32,570 nucleotides of DNA, taken from positions 1-32,570 of the forward strand of contig CAIMSI010000092.1 of the NCBI GenBank assembly GCA_903844115.1, written 5' to 3'. A program made the position numbers and the translations under genes. The DNA is from an uncultured Actinomycetes bacterium (GTDB lineage Bacteria; Actinomycetota; Actinomycetes; Nanopelagicales; Nanopelagicaceae). The notes below the pieces were generated by a model, which saw only the letters and a list, made by a program, of their open reading frames with translations, was not told where the DNA came from and ran no database searches. Positions 1 through 7,715 of this stretch are shown in pieces (within the stretch, counting starts at the first letter, position 1; every line of letters starts with the position of its first letter).

Positions 1-1
1 A

Positions 2-643
2 CATCTTGCCGCGTTGGCGAGAGATCTTTTCTACCTGATGAAATTTCCTCGGATCGAAATTTTGTCATTTATTTCAAGAGCAGATCTCAATAAACATTTG
101 GGGTTTGGAATTTCCGCGAATAAATTCGTGCTGCCTATTCATTTCCAACCAGTCGCCGTCTCCTATTCTTCCCAAAGTCGGTTCGTGTTTGTTGGAGACG
201 GCAAATATCCACCAAACCAGAAAGCTGTGCAATTTCTTGATAAACTTGGTCGTTCTATTGGTGAAAAGATATTGATAATAGGTCGTGGTTATAAAAATCA
301 GAACAGCTTCAAGCATTGTGAGTTTGCTGGATATCAATCTGAAGATGCGATATATAAAGCAAATGACATTCATTTAGCGCCAATCGAAGGAGGTGCGGGA
401 ATTAAGACAAAAGTTGCTCTGCCTTTATACCTTGGCCTTCGGGTAATCGCATCTCCTCAAGCGGCAAATGGCATGCGCGATTCCAAAAATTTATGGATTG
501 CAGAAAATATAAACAAATATACGGAAGCATTGATGGTTTGGAAAGGTGATCAAATGTGGCGTTATGGTGGTCTGAATCGTGAAGTGTACATCGAGGATCA
601 ACTAGACAATCTGAAGTCCATTTTGGATAAACTAACTTCATGA
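2..643 (+). CDS. Glycosyltransferase (GT4-like), C-terminal part, cut by window edge
   Basis: Probable sugar transferase for a surface polysaccharide, acting at the cytoplasmic face of the membrane with a nucleotide-sugar donor. The reading frame is open to the left edge, so the N-terminal acceptor-binding domain lies outside the window; the TTG at 14 in the ORF track is not a real start. The visible part resembles the C-terminal Rossmann-like domain of Glyco_trans_1_4 proteins: a 'FVGDGKYPPNQKAV' strand-turn, a 'LIIGRGY' strand, then 'APIEGGAGIKTKV' followed by 'LPLYLGLRVIAS', the usual donor-binding region. The stop overlaps the next gene's start by 4 nt (ATGA), so the two are probably translated together. 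Donor and acceptor cannot be told from the sequence. The family call is fairly firm, the specific role is not. Confidence 0.75.
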   Translation, partial: HLAALARDLFYLMKFPRIEILSFISRADLNKHLGFGISANKFVLPIHFQPVAVSYSSQSRFVFVGDGKYPPNQKAVQFLDKLGRSIGEKILIIGRGYKNQNSFKHCEFAGYQSEDAIYKANDIHLAPIEGGAGIKTKVALPLYLGLRVIASPQAANGMRDSKNLWIAENINKYTEALMVWKGDQMWRYGGLNREVYIEDQLDNLKSILDKLTS

Positions 644-2427
644 CTATTTTATCCTTTGCACAAAATTTTGAGGATGTTATTCTCCATAGAGCGCTTTCTC
701 ACGTAACTGATGGTTTTTATGTTGATGTGGGTGCTTACGATCCGAATATCCATTCAGTGACAAAATCTTTCTATTTGCAGGGCTGGACTGGCATCAATAT
801 TGAGCCCCTCGAGTTAAAGCAGGAACTTTTTAAATTACAGAGACCGAATGACATAAACCTTGAAGTTTTGATTTCAGATAGAGATGAAATTCTTGTTTTT
901 CACGAGGATACAAATGGCGGCCTCTCTACGGCAGACCAATCTTTTTTTGAAAATGCGGTTGCTCGTGGTTTTGAATTCAAATTGAATACGAAACCAGCAA
1001 CAACTTTAAACACAATTTTTCAAAAATACCTCCGTGAGACTCAAGAAATTCACTTTTTGAAGATTGATGTTGAGGGTTTCGAATCTCGGGTTTTGGCTGG
1101 CCTTGACTTAAGTGCATTCCGACCCTGGGTCGTTGTTGTTGAAGCAAATGAACCGATGACTCAAGTCCGGAATGAACAGCTATGGGAAAAACGCCTTCTT
1201 GATTCTAATTACATATATGTTTACAAAGACGGGTTGAATAGGTTCTATTTGGCCAAGGAACATTCTGATTTGGCAATCCACTTTGAATACCCCCCAAACG
1301 TATTTGACGACTTTATTGTTGAAAGTGGCCTGGTTAGCAGGAATTCGGCTTTCAATGTCGAGACAATACTTGATCTGAAAATGCGCCTTGAGTACGCTCA
1401 AACCGAGCTATCAACTTTAAAGAAATCTAAATCATGGCATTTGGCGCAATCGATTCGAAAAATTTATATTATTTTGAGACTTCTTAGGCAACCAGTTTAC
1501 TTCATCAAAGAACGGATCCTTTCTCGTTTGTTGTTTAGAAGCGTTGCAAGATTTGAAAAGCTAAAACTTGAAGATTTAGTGCCGGTTGAAAAGTTTTCCA
1601 TTAAATTTGAAAACGGACTCAAATCAAGAGGCGATTGGCGGTCGGAAGTTATTTCGGAAGCTCGATTTAAGGAAGACAACTTTTTTGCATGGATGAATTT
1701 ACTTAAAGAAAAACCAACTCTGCATAATAAACAATTCCAACAGTACGCAATTATGGAAGCGGCAAATTCCGTTCCGATTTATGATGGTACGAGGAGGTAT
1801 GCAATTGGATTTGGTGTTGGGAGAGAGCCGATACCAGCCGCGCTGATTCAGCTAGGATTTGACGTGATTGCTACTGATTATTTAGACGGGGAAATAGCTT
1901 CACAGTGGAAAAATACCGGAGAGCTAGCTGATAACTATGAAGAATTGAATTTGAGAGGGATTGCTTCGGCCAAAGAGTTTGCCGAGCATCTACGATTTAG
2001 AAATTTAGACATGAATATTCTCCCAGCCGAATATTCCAATCAATTTGACTTTGTGTGGTCTTCTTGCAGTCTTGGCCATATCGGGGGGTATCAAGCCGGG
2101 CTTGATTTTATAGAAAATTCCTTAAAGTTGTTGAAGCCCGGCGGAATCGCCCTACATACAACAGAATTGGACGCATCTAGTTTTAAAGATAAATATGAGT
2201 CGTCTACACTTAATTTTTACAAACTGAAGGATCTTAACGAGGTAATTGGAAGGGCAAGGGCAAAGGGTTTTTCTGTTTCAAATATTGAGTTACCTACTAA
2301 ATATAGGGGTGTGTCAGAAAAATACGTCGTCAGGGAACCTTGGGCTGAAAAACCACACATAAGAATCGAAATCTACGGAAGAGAGATTCTATCAACTGCG
2401 TTAATCTTCCATAGGCCAAAATCTTAA
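640..2427 (+). CDS. Two-domain methyltransferase: FkbM family fused to a second SAM methyltransferase
   Basis: Probably methylates sugars in a surface polysaccharide. Residues about 1-210 are FkbM-like: 'QNFEDVILHRAL' near the start, the SAM-binding 'DVGAYDP' (29-35), 'GINIEPL', and 'KIDVEGFE' (141-148), typical of the family. A linker (about 240-300) holds a short coiled-coil-like stretch and 'SKSWHLAQSIRK', a motif type common in linkers of polysaccharide enzymes. A second class I methyltransferase-like domain follows: glycine-rich 'GFGVGREPIPA' (390-400), acidic 'ATDYL' (411-415), 'FDFVWSSCSLGHIG' (469-482) and 'LLKPGG' (497-502). At 595 aa it is about twice the size of a single FkbM protein. 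The ATGA overlap with the upstream glycosyltransferase suggests an operon. Substrates are unknown; possibly two methylations on one glycan. Confidence 0.8.
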   Translation: MTILSFAQNFEDVILHRALSHVTDGFYVDVGAYDPNIHSVTKSFYLQGWTGINIEPLELKQELFKLQRPNDINLEVLISDRDEILVFHEDTNGGLSTADQSFFENAVARGFEFKLNTKPATTLNTIFQKYLRETQEIHFLKIDVEGFESRVLAGLDLSAFRPWVVVVEANEPMTQVRNEQLWEKRLLDSNYIYVYKDGLNRFYLAKEHSDLAIHFEYPPNVFDDFIVESGLVSRNSAFNVETILDLKMRLEYAQTELSTLKKSKSWHLAQSIRKIYIILRLLRQPVYFIKERILSRLLFRSVARFEKLKLEDLVPVEKFSIKFENGLKSRGDWRSEVISEARFKEDNFFAWMNLLKEKPTLHNKQFQQYAIMEAANSVPIYDGTRRYAIGFGVGREPIPAALIQLGFDVIATDYLDGEIASQWKNTGELADNYEELNLRGIASAKEFAEHLRFRNLDMNILPAEYSNQFDFVWSSCSLGHIGGYQAGLDFIENSLKLLKPGGIALHTTELDASSFKDKYESSTLNFYKLKDLNEVIGRARAKGFSVSNIELPTKYRGVSEKYVVREPWAEKPHIRIEIYGREILSTALIFHRPKS

Positions 2428-2453
2428 ATGTATCGAAAATCGGATTTTACAAA

Positions 2454-3521
2454 TTACACTTTTTCAAGGCATACCTGCATAATCTCCAAGTTTTCCAACC
2501 CGTTGGACACGACCCTAAATTGCGACTCAACCGATTGATTCTTACCTCCCGAATTCATATCGAACTCAAATTGCAGTTTTGAATTATTTCCGTCGCTTCC
2601 CATTAAAGGAAAATTTTCGCTAGGGGGAACATTTCCATTCATAACATCGTAGCTCCCAACCTTTTGCAGTCGCTTTCCATAACTCCTAAAGTAAAGTGTG
2701 TACTTATATCGTCCTTTTGTAACCCCGATGTATGGTCCATAGGTTAAAAACCCTGCTTTCCCTTTCGGGGCTAATACCGACGTTGCGCCAGGGACTTTTT
2801 GCCCAATCAGAGTTGGAAGCGTGCCGCCAGACCAACACCTACGCGACTTTGTATCCCGAATAATTTCCACAAGATGTATTTCAGTTCCCAAATATGTAAC
2901 ATTTGAGAATGAACGTAAAGACATATTTTCATTAAAGGGTAACTGTAGATGAGTTCTCGCTAAGTCTAAGTATCTACCACATTCTGAAATCGGCCCAAAA
3001 CATATTCCCTTCGAATTAGAGCTCAATCGTCGGTCCAACATGCTTTTCTGCTTATGTGTAAATAGATATTGATCTTCCATTCTGTAACCTAAAATCGGTA
3101 GATTAATGAAATCAGAAATGTAAAGCTTCATTGGCCAACTCGACCAATAGTCGCCTGCTATGAAGTCGGGGTTGGGCATCAATTGGAATGCATATTTATC
3201 TATTTGTCTGTGAGGACTTGCTTCAGGGAATACTCGTGCTTGAGCACGAAAAGAAAGAAAGTTGAGTGAAATCGCCCCGATCAATACCAATAGCAATCCT
3301 CTTTTCCCAAATCTAATTTTACTTACCATCAGAAGTTTTTCTTTTAATTTGGGCTCAAAATCCAATTCCAGCTTTAAAAGTAAGGACAAATGAATTACAA
3401 ATGCAACGCTCACTAATGGCAAAAAATACCGAGGATTATAATCGTTGGCTTTTATATGTTTCAATGTCGACAGCGCATAGATGAGTGGCCAAACTAAGAA
3501 AGAAATGAGGACCAATTCCAA
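2454..3521 (-). CDS. Hypothetical membrane protein, probably a 5'-truncated remnant of a multi-spanning (GT-C/DUF2142-like) protein
   Basis: Three hydrophobic segments (about 2-20, 32-50, 74-93) precede a long extramembrane C-terminal part of about 260 residues with a probable beta-sandwich ending ('KYTLYFRSYG', 'KLQFEFDMNSG', 'SQFRVVSNGL'). The 'NPRYFLPL' stretch before a membrane segment resembles the late membrane region of GT-C glycosyltransferases and DUF2142 proteins, which normally have about ten spans. Here the frame enters directly into such a region. Upstream it is open only about 50 nt, back to a TAG at 3570-3572, with no ATG and no Shine-Dalgarno; the best start is the TTG at 3519-3521. 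It lies antisense between two plus-strand genes. I infer loss of the N-terminal half, perhaps when the neighbouring dehydrase gene arrived. It could still be a short functional protein. Confidence 0.5.
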   Translation of the reverse strand: MELVLISFLVWPLIYALSTLKHIKANDYNPRYFLPLVSVAFVIHLSLLLKLELDFEPKLKEKLLMVSKIRFGKRGLLLVLIGAISLNFLSFRAQARVFPEASPHRQIDKYAFQLMPNPDFIAGDYWSSWPMKLYISDFINLPILGYRMEDQYLFTHKQKSMLDRRLSSNSKGICFGPISECGRYLDLARTHLQLPFNENMSLRSFSNVTYLGTEIHLVEIIRDTKSRRCWSGGTLPTLIGQKVPGATSVLAPKGKAGFLTYGPYIGVTKGRYKYTLYFRSYGKRLQKVGSYDVMNGNVPPSENFPLMGSDGNNSKLQFEFDMNSGGKNQSVESQFRVVSNGLENLEIMQVCLEKV

Positions 3522-3633
3522 CGCCAGAATTTCACAAAATCGTTCAAGTACAGGATTCTTGGCTGGATACTACAAAGCTAGAATCGTTGGGATTTAAGAT
3601 TAAGTACCCTATCAGCGAGGAAATATCCAAATT

Positions 3634-4947
3634 ATGACCATCGAAAATAGAATTTCAAATTTCTTGGCAGAACTCGGCGATCAGGATGAAAACTTGTTTC
3701 CTTACATGGCAAACCGTAAAACAGGTTTTGATCCTGAAAAGGACAGTGTTTATTATTCTGGACCGTACTGGGATAGTAGAGAAGTTAGTGTTGCAATTGA
3801 GTCACTGATTAAAGGCCAGTGGCTGACTTCTGGTGCAGCCGTCAACAAATTTGAACGAAGATTTTCTAAGTATTTTGGTTTTGAAGATTCTCTGATGGTG
3901 AATTCTGGGAGTTCTGCGAATCTCGTAATGATTGCCGCACTAAAAAAGTATTTTGGCTGGCAGGATGGCGATGAAATTATTGTTTCCGTTGTTGGATTTC
4001 CAACGACAATAAGTGCAATTATACAAAATAATTTGACGCCAGTTTTTGTTGATATAAGCTGGCATGACTTGAATTGGGACCTGAATTTAATCGAGAATCT
4101 AATATCACCCAAGACGCGCGCAGTATTTTCATCTCCGGTTCTTGGAAATCCTTACGATGTTGATGGATTATTAACAATTACAGAAAGGCACAATCTTCAG
4201 CTTATTAACGACAATTGTGACTCATTAGGAAGTAAATGGAAAGGCAAATACCTAACAGAATATGGTGTGGCTGCTTCTTGTTCATTCTATCCTGCACATC
4301 ACATTACAACAATGGAAGGTGGGATGGTTTCAAGCAATATTGAAGAAGTTGTAAAACTGGCTCGAAGTTTTGCGTGGTGGGGTCGGGCGTGTTATTGCGT
4401 GGGCAAGCAGAATTTACTGAAAGATGGAACTTGTAAAAATCGTTTTAGTGAATGGATTCCAAATTGTGATGTTGCCGTAGATCACAAGTATGTTTTTGAG
4501 AATGTTGGCTACAATCTTAAACCACTAGATTTACAGGGTGCCATTGGTTTAGTACAACTCGAAAAATTTGAGGAAATTGATTTACTTCGTAATCAAAATA
4601 AAACCAGAATCAATGAGATTTTCGCAAAAATTTCTGGTTGTCATGTGGTGCAAGAATTAGACGAGGCCCATTGTTCTTGGTTTGGTGCCCCAATAGTTTG
4701 TGAAACTAGCAATCTAAAACGGAAACTTGTAAGTCATCTGGAAAATAATCGAGTTCAGACTCGCAATTATTTCGCCGGAAATATTCTGATGCAGCCTGCT
4801 TACACCCAATACGGTGATTGGAGGAAGTATCCAAACGCTTCTGACGTCCTTGGAAAAGTGTTCTTCGTTGGAGTTTCCCCAACTATCACTCGAGAAATGA
4901 TGGATTATATTGAAAAGGTTGTTGATGATTTTGTGGGGCGCGAGTAA
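3634..4947 (+). CDS. rfbH: CDP-4-dehydro-6-deoxyglucose 3-dehydrase (E1/RfbH-type, PMP and [2Fe-2S] enzyme)
   Basis: Member of the DegT/DnrJ/EryC1/StrS fold, of the E1 type that removes the C3 hydroxyl of a CDP-4-keto-6-deoxyhexose on the way to 3,6-dideoxyhexoses (paratose, abequose, tyvelose, ascarylose). The key sign is 'FYPAHHITTMEGG': His223 sits where aminotransferases carry the PLP lysine, so the enzyme is a dehydrase using PMP. Iron-sulfur cysteines are also present as C195-X57-C253-X-C255-X11-C267; known E1 enzymes show C-X57-C-X-C-X7-C, so the last spacing carries a 4-residue insertion. The length (437 aa) matches RfbH. GAGGAA lies about 10 nt before the ATG. The gene ends 4 nt before the convergent topA stop. 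The partner reductase (E3) and CDP-sugar genes are not in the window. ColD-type dehydrases lack the cluster, so colitose synthesis is unlikely. Confidence 0.85.
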   Translation: MTIENRISNFLAELGDQDENLFPYMANRKTGFDPEKDSVYYSGPYWDSREVSVAIESLIKGQWLTSGAAVNKFERRFSKYFGFEDSLMVNSGSSANLVMIAALKKYFGWQDGDEIIVSVVGFPTTISAIIQNNLTPVFVDISWHDLNWDLNLIENLISPKTRAVFSSPVLGNPYDVDGLLTITERHNLQLINDNCDSLGSKWKGKYLTEYGVAASCSFYPAHHITTMEGGMVSSNIEEVVKLARSFAWWGRACYCVGKQNLLKDGTCKNRFSEWIPNCDVAVDHKYVFENVGYNLKPLDLQGAIGLVQLEKFEEIDLLRNQNKTRINEIFAKISGCHVVQELDEAHCSWFGAPIVCETSNLKRKLVSHLENNRVQTRNYFAGNILMQPAYTQYGDWRKYPNASDVLGKVFFVGVSPTITREMMDYIEKVVDDFVGRE

Positions 4948-4951
4948 AGAA

Positions 4952-7678
4952 TTAAGCGTTCTCCGCTTCCCAGGCTCTTCTACCAGCCAATAACTCCAGC
5001 CCACGCTCCAACGTCATAAATTCCACGGTATCGCCGCGACGCAAGGTTGCGTTTGTTTCGCCATCGGTGATGTACATGCCAAAACGACCATCCTTAATGA
5101 TGATGTTTTTGCCGGTAGCGGGATCGACGCCAAGTTCTTTTAATGGTGGTTTTGGAGCTCCACGGCGGCGCACTTTAGGTTGTTTGTAGAGCTCGATGGC
5201 TTCTTCAAGAGTTATGGTGAAGAGCTGATCTTCAGAAGTGAGAGTTCGGCTGTCGGTGCCGTGGGTCATGTAGGGACCATAACGACCGTTTTGTACGGTG
5301 ATGGGAACTACGTCGTAATCACCAAGAGTTCTTGGTAGAGACATAAGTTTTAGTGCATCATCGAGAGTGATGGTGTCAAGGTCCATTGTTGAAAGAAGTG
5401 ACGCTGTTTTTGGTTTAGGGGCATCTTTCTTCTTGCGGGGTTTTTTAAGTTCACCTGTTTTTTTATCGGGAACTAGTTCTGGTTCTGGGAATACTTCTGT
5501 CACGTAGGGACCGAAGCGGCCCGACTTTGCTAGTAGTGGTAATTGTGTTTCTGGGTGTGTGCCAAGTTCACGTTCACCTGATGGTTTAGCGAGGAGTTCT
5601 ATTGCTAGTTGTAGCGTCAGTTCATCGGGGGCGATATTTTCGGGAACGTTGGCAAACTTTCTTGCATCACCTTCGCCTTGTTGGACGTAGGCACCGAAGC
5701 GGCCGACTCTTATTTCGATGTCATCGCTTAATTTCATTGTGTTGATTTGTTGGGCATCGATAGTGCCAAGGTCTTGTGCGAGATATTCAAGGCCGGGTTG
5801 GTCATCGTGGCCGTAGAAGAATTTTGTAAGCCATTGAACACGTTCCTCTGTCCCGTTAGCAATCTTGTCGAGAGCTTCTTCCATTGATGCAGTGAATTCG
5901 TAATCGACGAGCTTGGAGAAGTGTTGCTCTAGTAATCCTGTTACAGAGAAGGCTAAAAATGTCGGTACTAGTGCGCGTCCACGTTTTGTCACGTATCCGC
6001 GGTCTTGGATGGTCGACATGATGGATGCGAATGTGGAGGGGCGGCCGATACCTAGCTCTTCTAGTTTTTTAACGAGAGTTGGTTCTGTGTAACGTGCTGG
6101 TGGTTTTGTGCCGTGGCCTTCACATGTGTACTCGGTGACGTTGATGGTGTCACCTTGCTTCATTGGTGGGAGTTTCTTGCTCTCGTTTTCTTCATCTTTG
6201 TTACTGTCTTCTGTTTCGATATCTTCATAAGCTGCGAGAAAGCCTGGGAATGTTATTACGGAGCCATTGGCTCTAAATATTGCTTCTTTGTCGTCGAGTG
6301 TTTTTGCAGTGAAATCAACGCGCATTTGTTGCTTTTTGGCGTCTGACATTTGTGAGGCGACGGTGCGCTTCCAGATTAGGTCATAGAGAGCGAATTCATC
6401 TCGGGAAAGTTCTGGGGCTAATTCTCCGGGTGTACGGAAGTGATCACCAGCAGGCCTGATTGCTTCATGGGCTTCTTGTGCGTTCTTTGATTTGCCTTCA
6501 TAAATTCTTGGTGATGATGGGATGTATTCCTTGCCGTAAAGCTTTGTGGCTGTCTCGCGTGCAGTTTGTATTGCGCTTTGGCCGAGGTTGACCGAGTCGG
6601 TACGCATGTAAGTGATGTAGCCGTTTTCATAAAGACGTTGCGCTACGCGCATCGTTATCTGGGCTCCCCAACCTAATCTTGATCCTGCATCTTGTTGGAG
6701 AGTGGATGTAGTGAATGGGGCTTTTGGTTTTTCTGTGCGTGGTGATTCTTCGGTGCTAATTACTTTTAGTTGTTCACCTTTTAGCTCATCCGTTAGCTTT
6801 TTTGCTTCTGTTTCATCCAGAAGAAGAATGTTGTTTGAATCTTTACTCTCTTTGAATCCGCCGTTTGAATCAAAATCATTTGTTTGTGCGACGCGTTTGC
6901 CATCCAGGCTTATCAATCGTGCGGTGAAGTTTTTGTCGGTCTCTGCTGTGAGATCCCACCAGCTACTTGATATGAAGGCCATGCGTTCGCGTTCGCGCTC
7001 GACAATTAATCTTGTGGCTACTGATTGAACTCGTCCTGCCGAGATGCGGGGCATGACTTTCTTCCAGAGAACGGGAGAGAGGCGATAGCCATAAAGTCTG
7101 TCTAATACTCTTCGTGTTTCTTGGGCGTCGACGAGTTTGTAATCGAGATCGCGAGTTTCATTTGCTGCGCGTTTAATTGCTTCTTCAGTAATTTCATTGA
7201 AGACCATTCTTCTGACTGGAATTTTTGGGCGTAGTACTTCCATGAGGTGCCAAGCGATTGCTTCACCTTCGCGGTCCTCATCGGTTGCGAGGATAAGTTC
7301 GGTGGCATCTTTCATGAGCGCTTTGAGTTCGGCGACTTTTTTCTTTTTGTCGGGGTTGATGACATAAAGTGGTGCGAAATCTTCTTCGATGTTGACGCCT
7401 TCTTTAGCCCAGGCGATCTTTTTGTATTCGGCGGGGATATCGGCGGCGCGTTGTGGGAGATCTCGGATGTGACCGACGGAGGCGTCTACGACGTACTCAT
7501 CGCCTAGATAGCCGCTTATTTTGCGTGCTTTTGCTGGGGATTCGACGATGACTAGCTTCTTGCCTGCAGCAGACAGGATGCGTGGGGCGGAATCTGCTGT
7601 TTGGAACTTCTTCTTTGACGACCGTTTGGCAACAGCTTTTTTGGCTACTTTCTTAGCCGCTTTCTTAGCTGTTGCCAT
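4952..7678 (-). CDS. topA: DNA topoisomerase I (type IA)
   Basis: Relaxes negative supercoils by cutting one strand through a 5'-phosphotyrosine. A lysine/alanine-rich basic tail (residues 1-25) precedes the Toprim domain 'KLVIVESPAKA' (41-51, catalytic Glu46) with the Mg-binding 'ATDEDREGEA' (131-140). The catalytic tyrosine is Tyr357 in 'YITYMRTDS'. The C-terminal third has four 'GRFGxY'-type repeats ('VGRFGAYV', 'SGRFGPYV', 'NGRYGPYM', 'DGRFGMYI') and no zinc-finger cysteines, as usual for actinobacterial TopA. The protein is 908 aa. The start is the ATG at 7676-7678, just before the basic tail. No Shine-Dalgarno is seen; 'AGTAAT' lies 7 nt upstream and might be a leaderless -10, weakly. 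hppA ends 37 nt upstream on the same strand. The frame is intact and identification is firm. Confidence 0.97.
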   Translation of the reverse strand: MATAKKAAKKVAKKAVAKRSSKKKFQTADSAPRILSAAGKKLVIVESPAKARKISGYLGDEYVVDASVGHIRDLPQRAADIPAEYKKIAWAKEGVNIEEDFAPLYVINPDKKKKVAELKALMKDATELILATDEDREGEAIAWHLMEVLRPKIPVRRMVFNEITEEAIKRAANETRDLDYKLVDAQETRRVLDRLYGYRLSPVLWKKVMPRISAGRVQSVATRLIVERERERMAFISSSWWDLTAETDKNFTARLISLDGKRVAQTNDFDSNGGFKESKDSNNILLLDETEAKKLTDELKGEQLKVISTEESPRTEKPKAPFTTSTLQQDAGSRLGWGAQITMRVAQRLYENGYITYMRTDSVNLGQSAIQTARETATKLYGKEYIPSSPRIYEGKSKNAQEAHEAIRPAGDHFRTPGELAPELSRDEFALYDLIWKRTVASQMSDAKKQQMRVDFTAKTLDDKEAIFRANGSVITFPGFLAAYEDIETEDSNKDEENESKKLPPMKQGDTINVTEYTCEGHGTKPPARYTEPTLVKKLEELGIGRPSTFASIMSTIQDRGYVTKRGRALVPTFLAFSVTGLLEQHFSKLVDYEFTASMEEALDKIANGTEERVQWLTKFFYGHDDQPGLEYLAQDLGTIDAQQINTMKLSDDIEIRVGRFGAYVQQGEGDARKFANVPENIAPDELTLQLAIELLAKPSGERELGTHPETQLPLLAKSGRFGPYVTEVFPEPELVPDKKTGELKKPRKKKDAPKPKTASLLSTMDLDTITLDDALKLMSLPRTLGDYDVVPITVQNGRYGPYMTHGTDSRTLTSEDQLFTITLEEAIELYKQPKVRRRGAPKPPLKELGVDPATGKNIIIKDGRFGMYITDGETNATLRRGDTVEFMTLERGLELLAGRRAWEAENA

Positions 7679-7715
7679 TGGGTCTAATTACTACTTTCTA
7701 TTTTGTTTTGTGTTG

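Noticed and set aside
3753-4112. 119-aa minus ORF opposite the dehydrase
   Set aside because: It is antisense to a well-supported gene, and its composition is that of a shadow frame.
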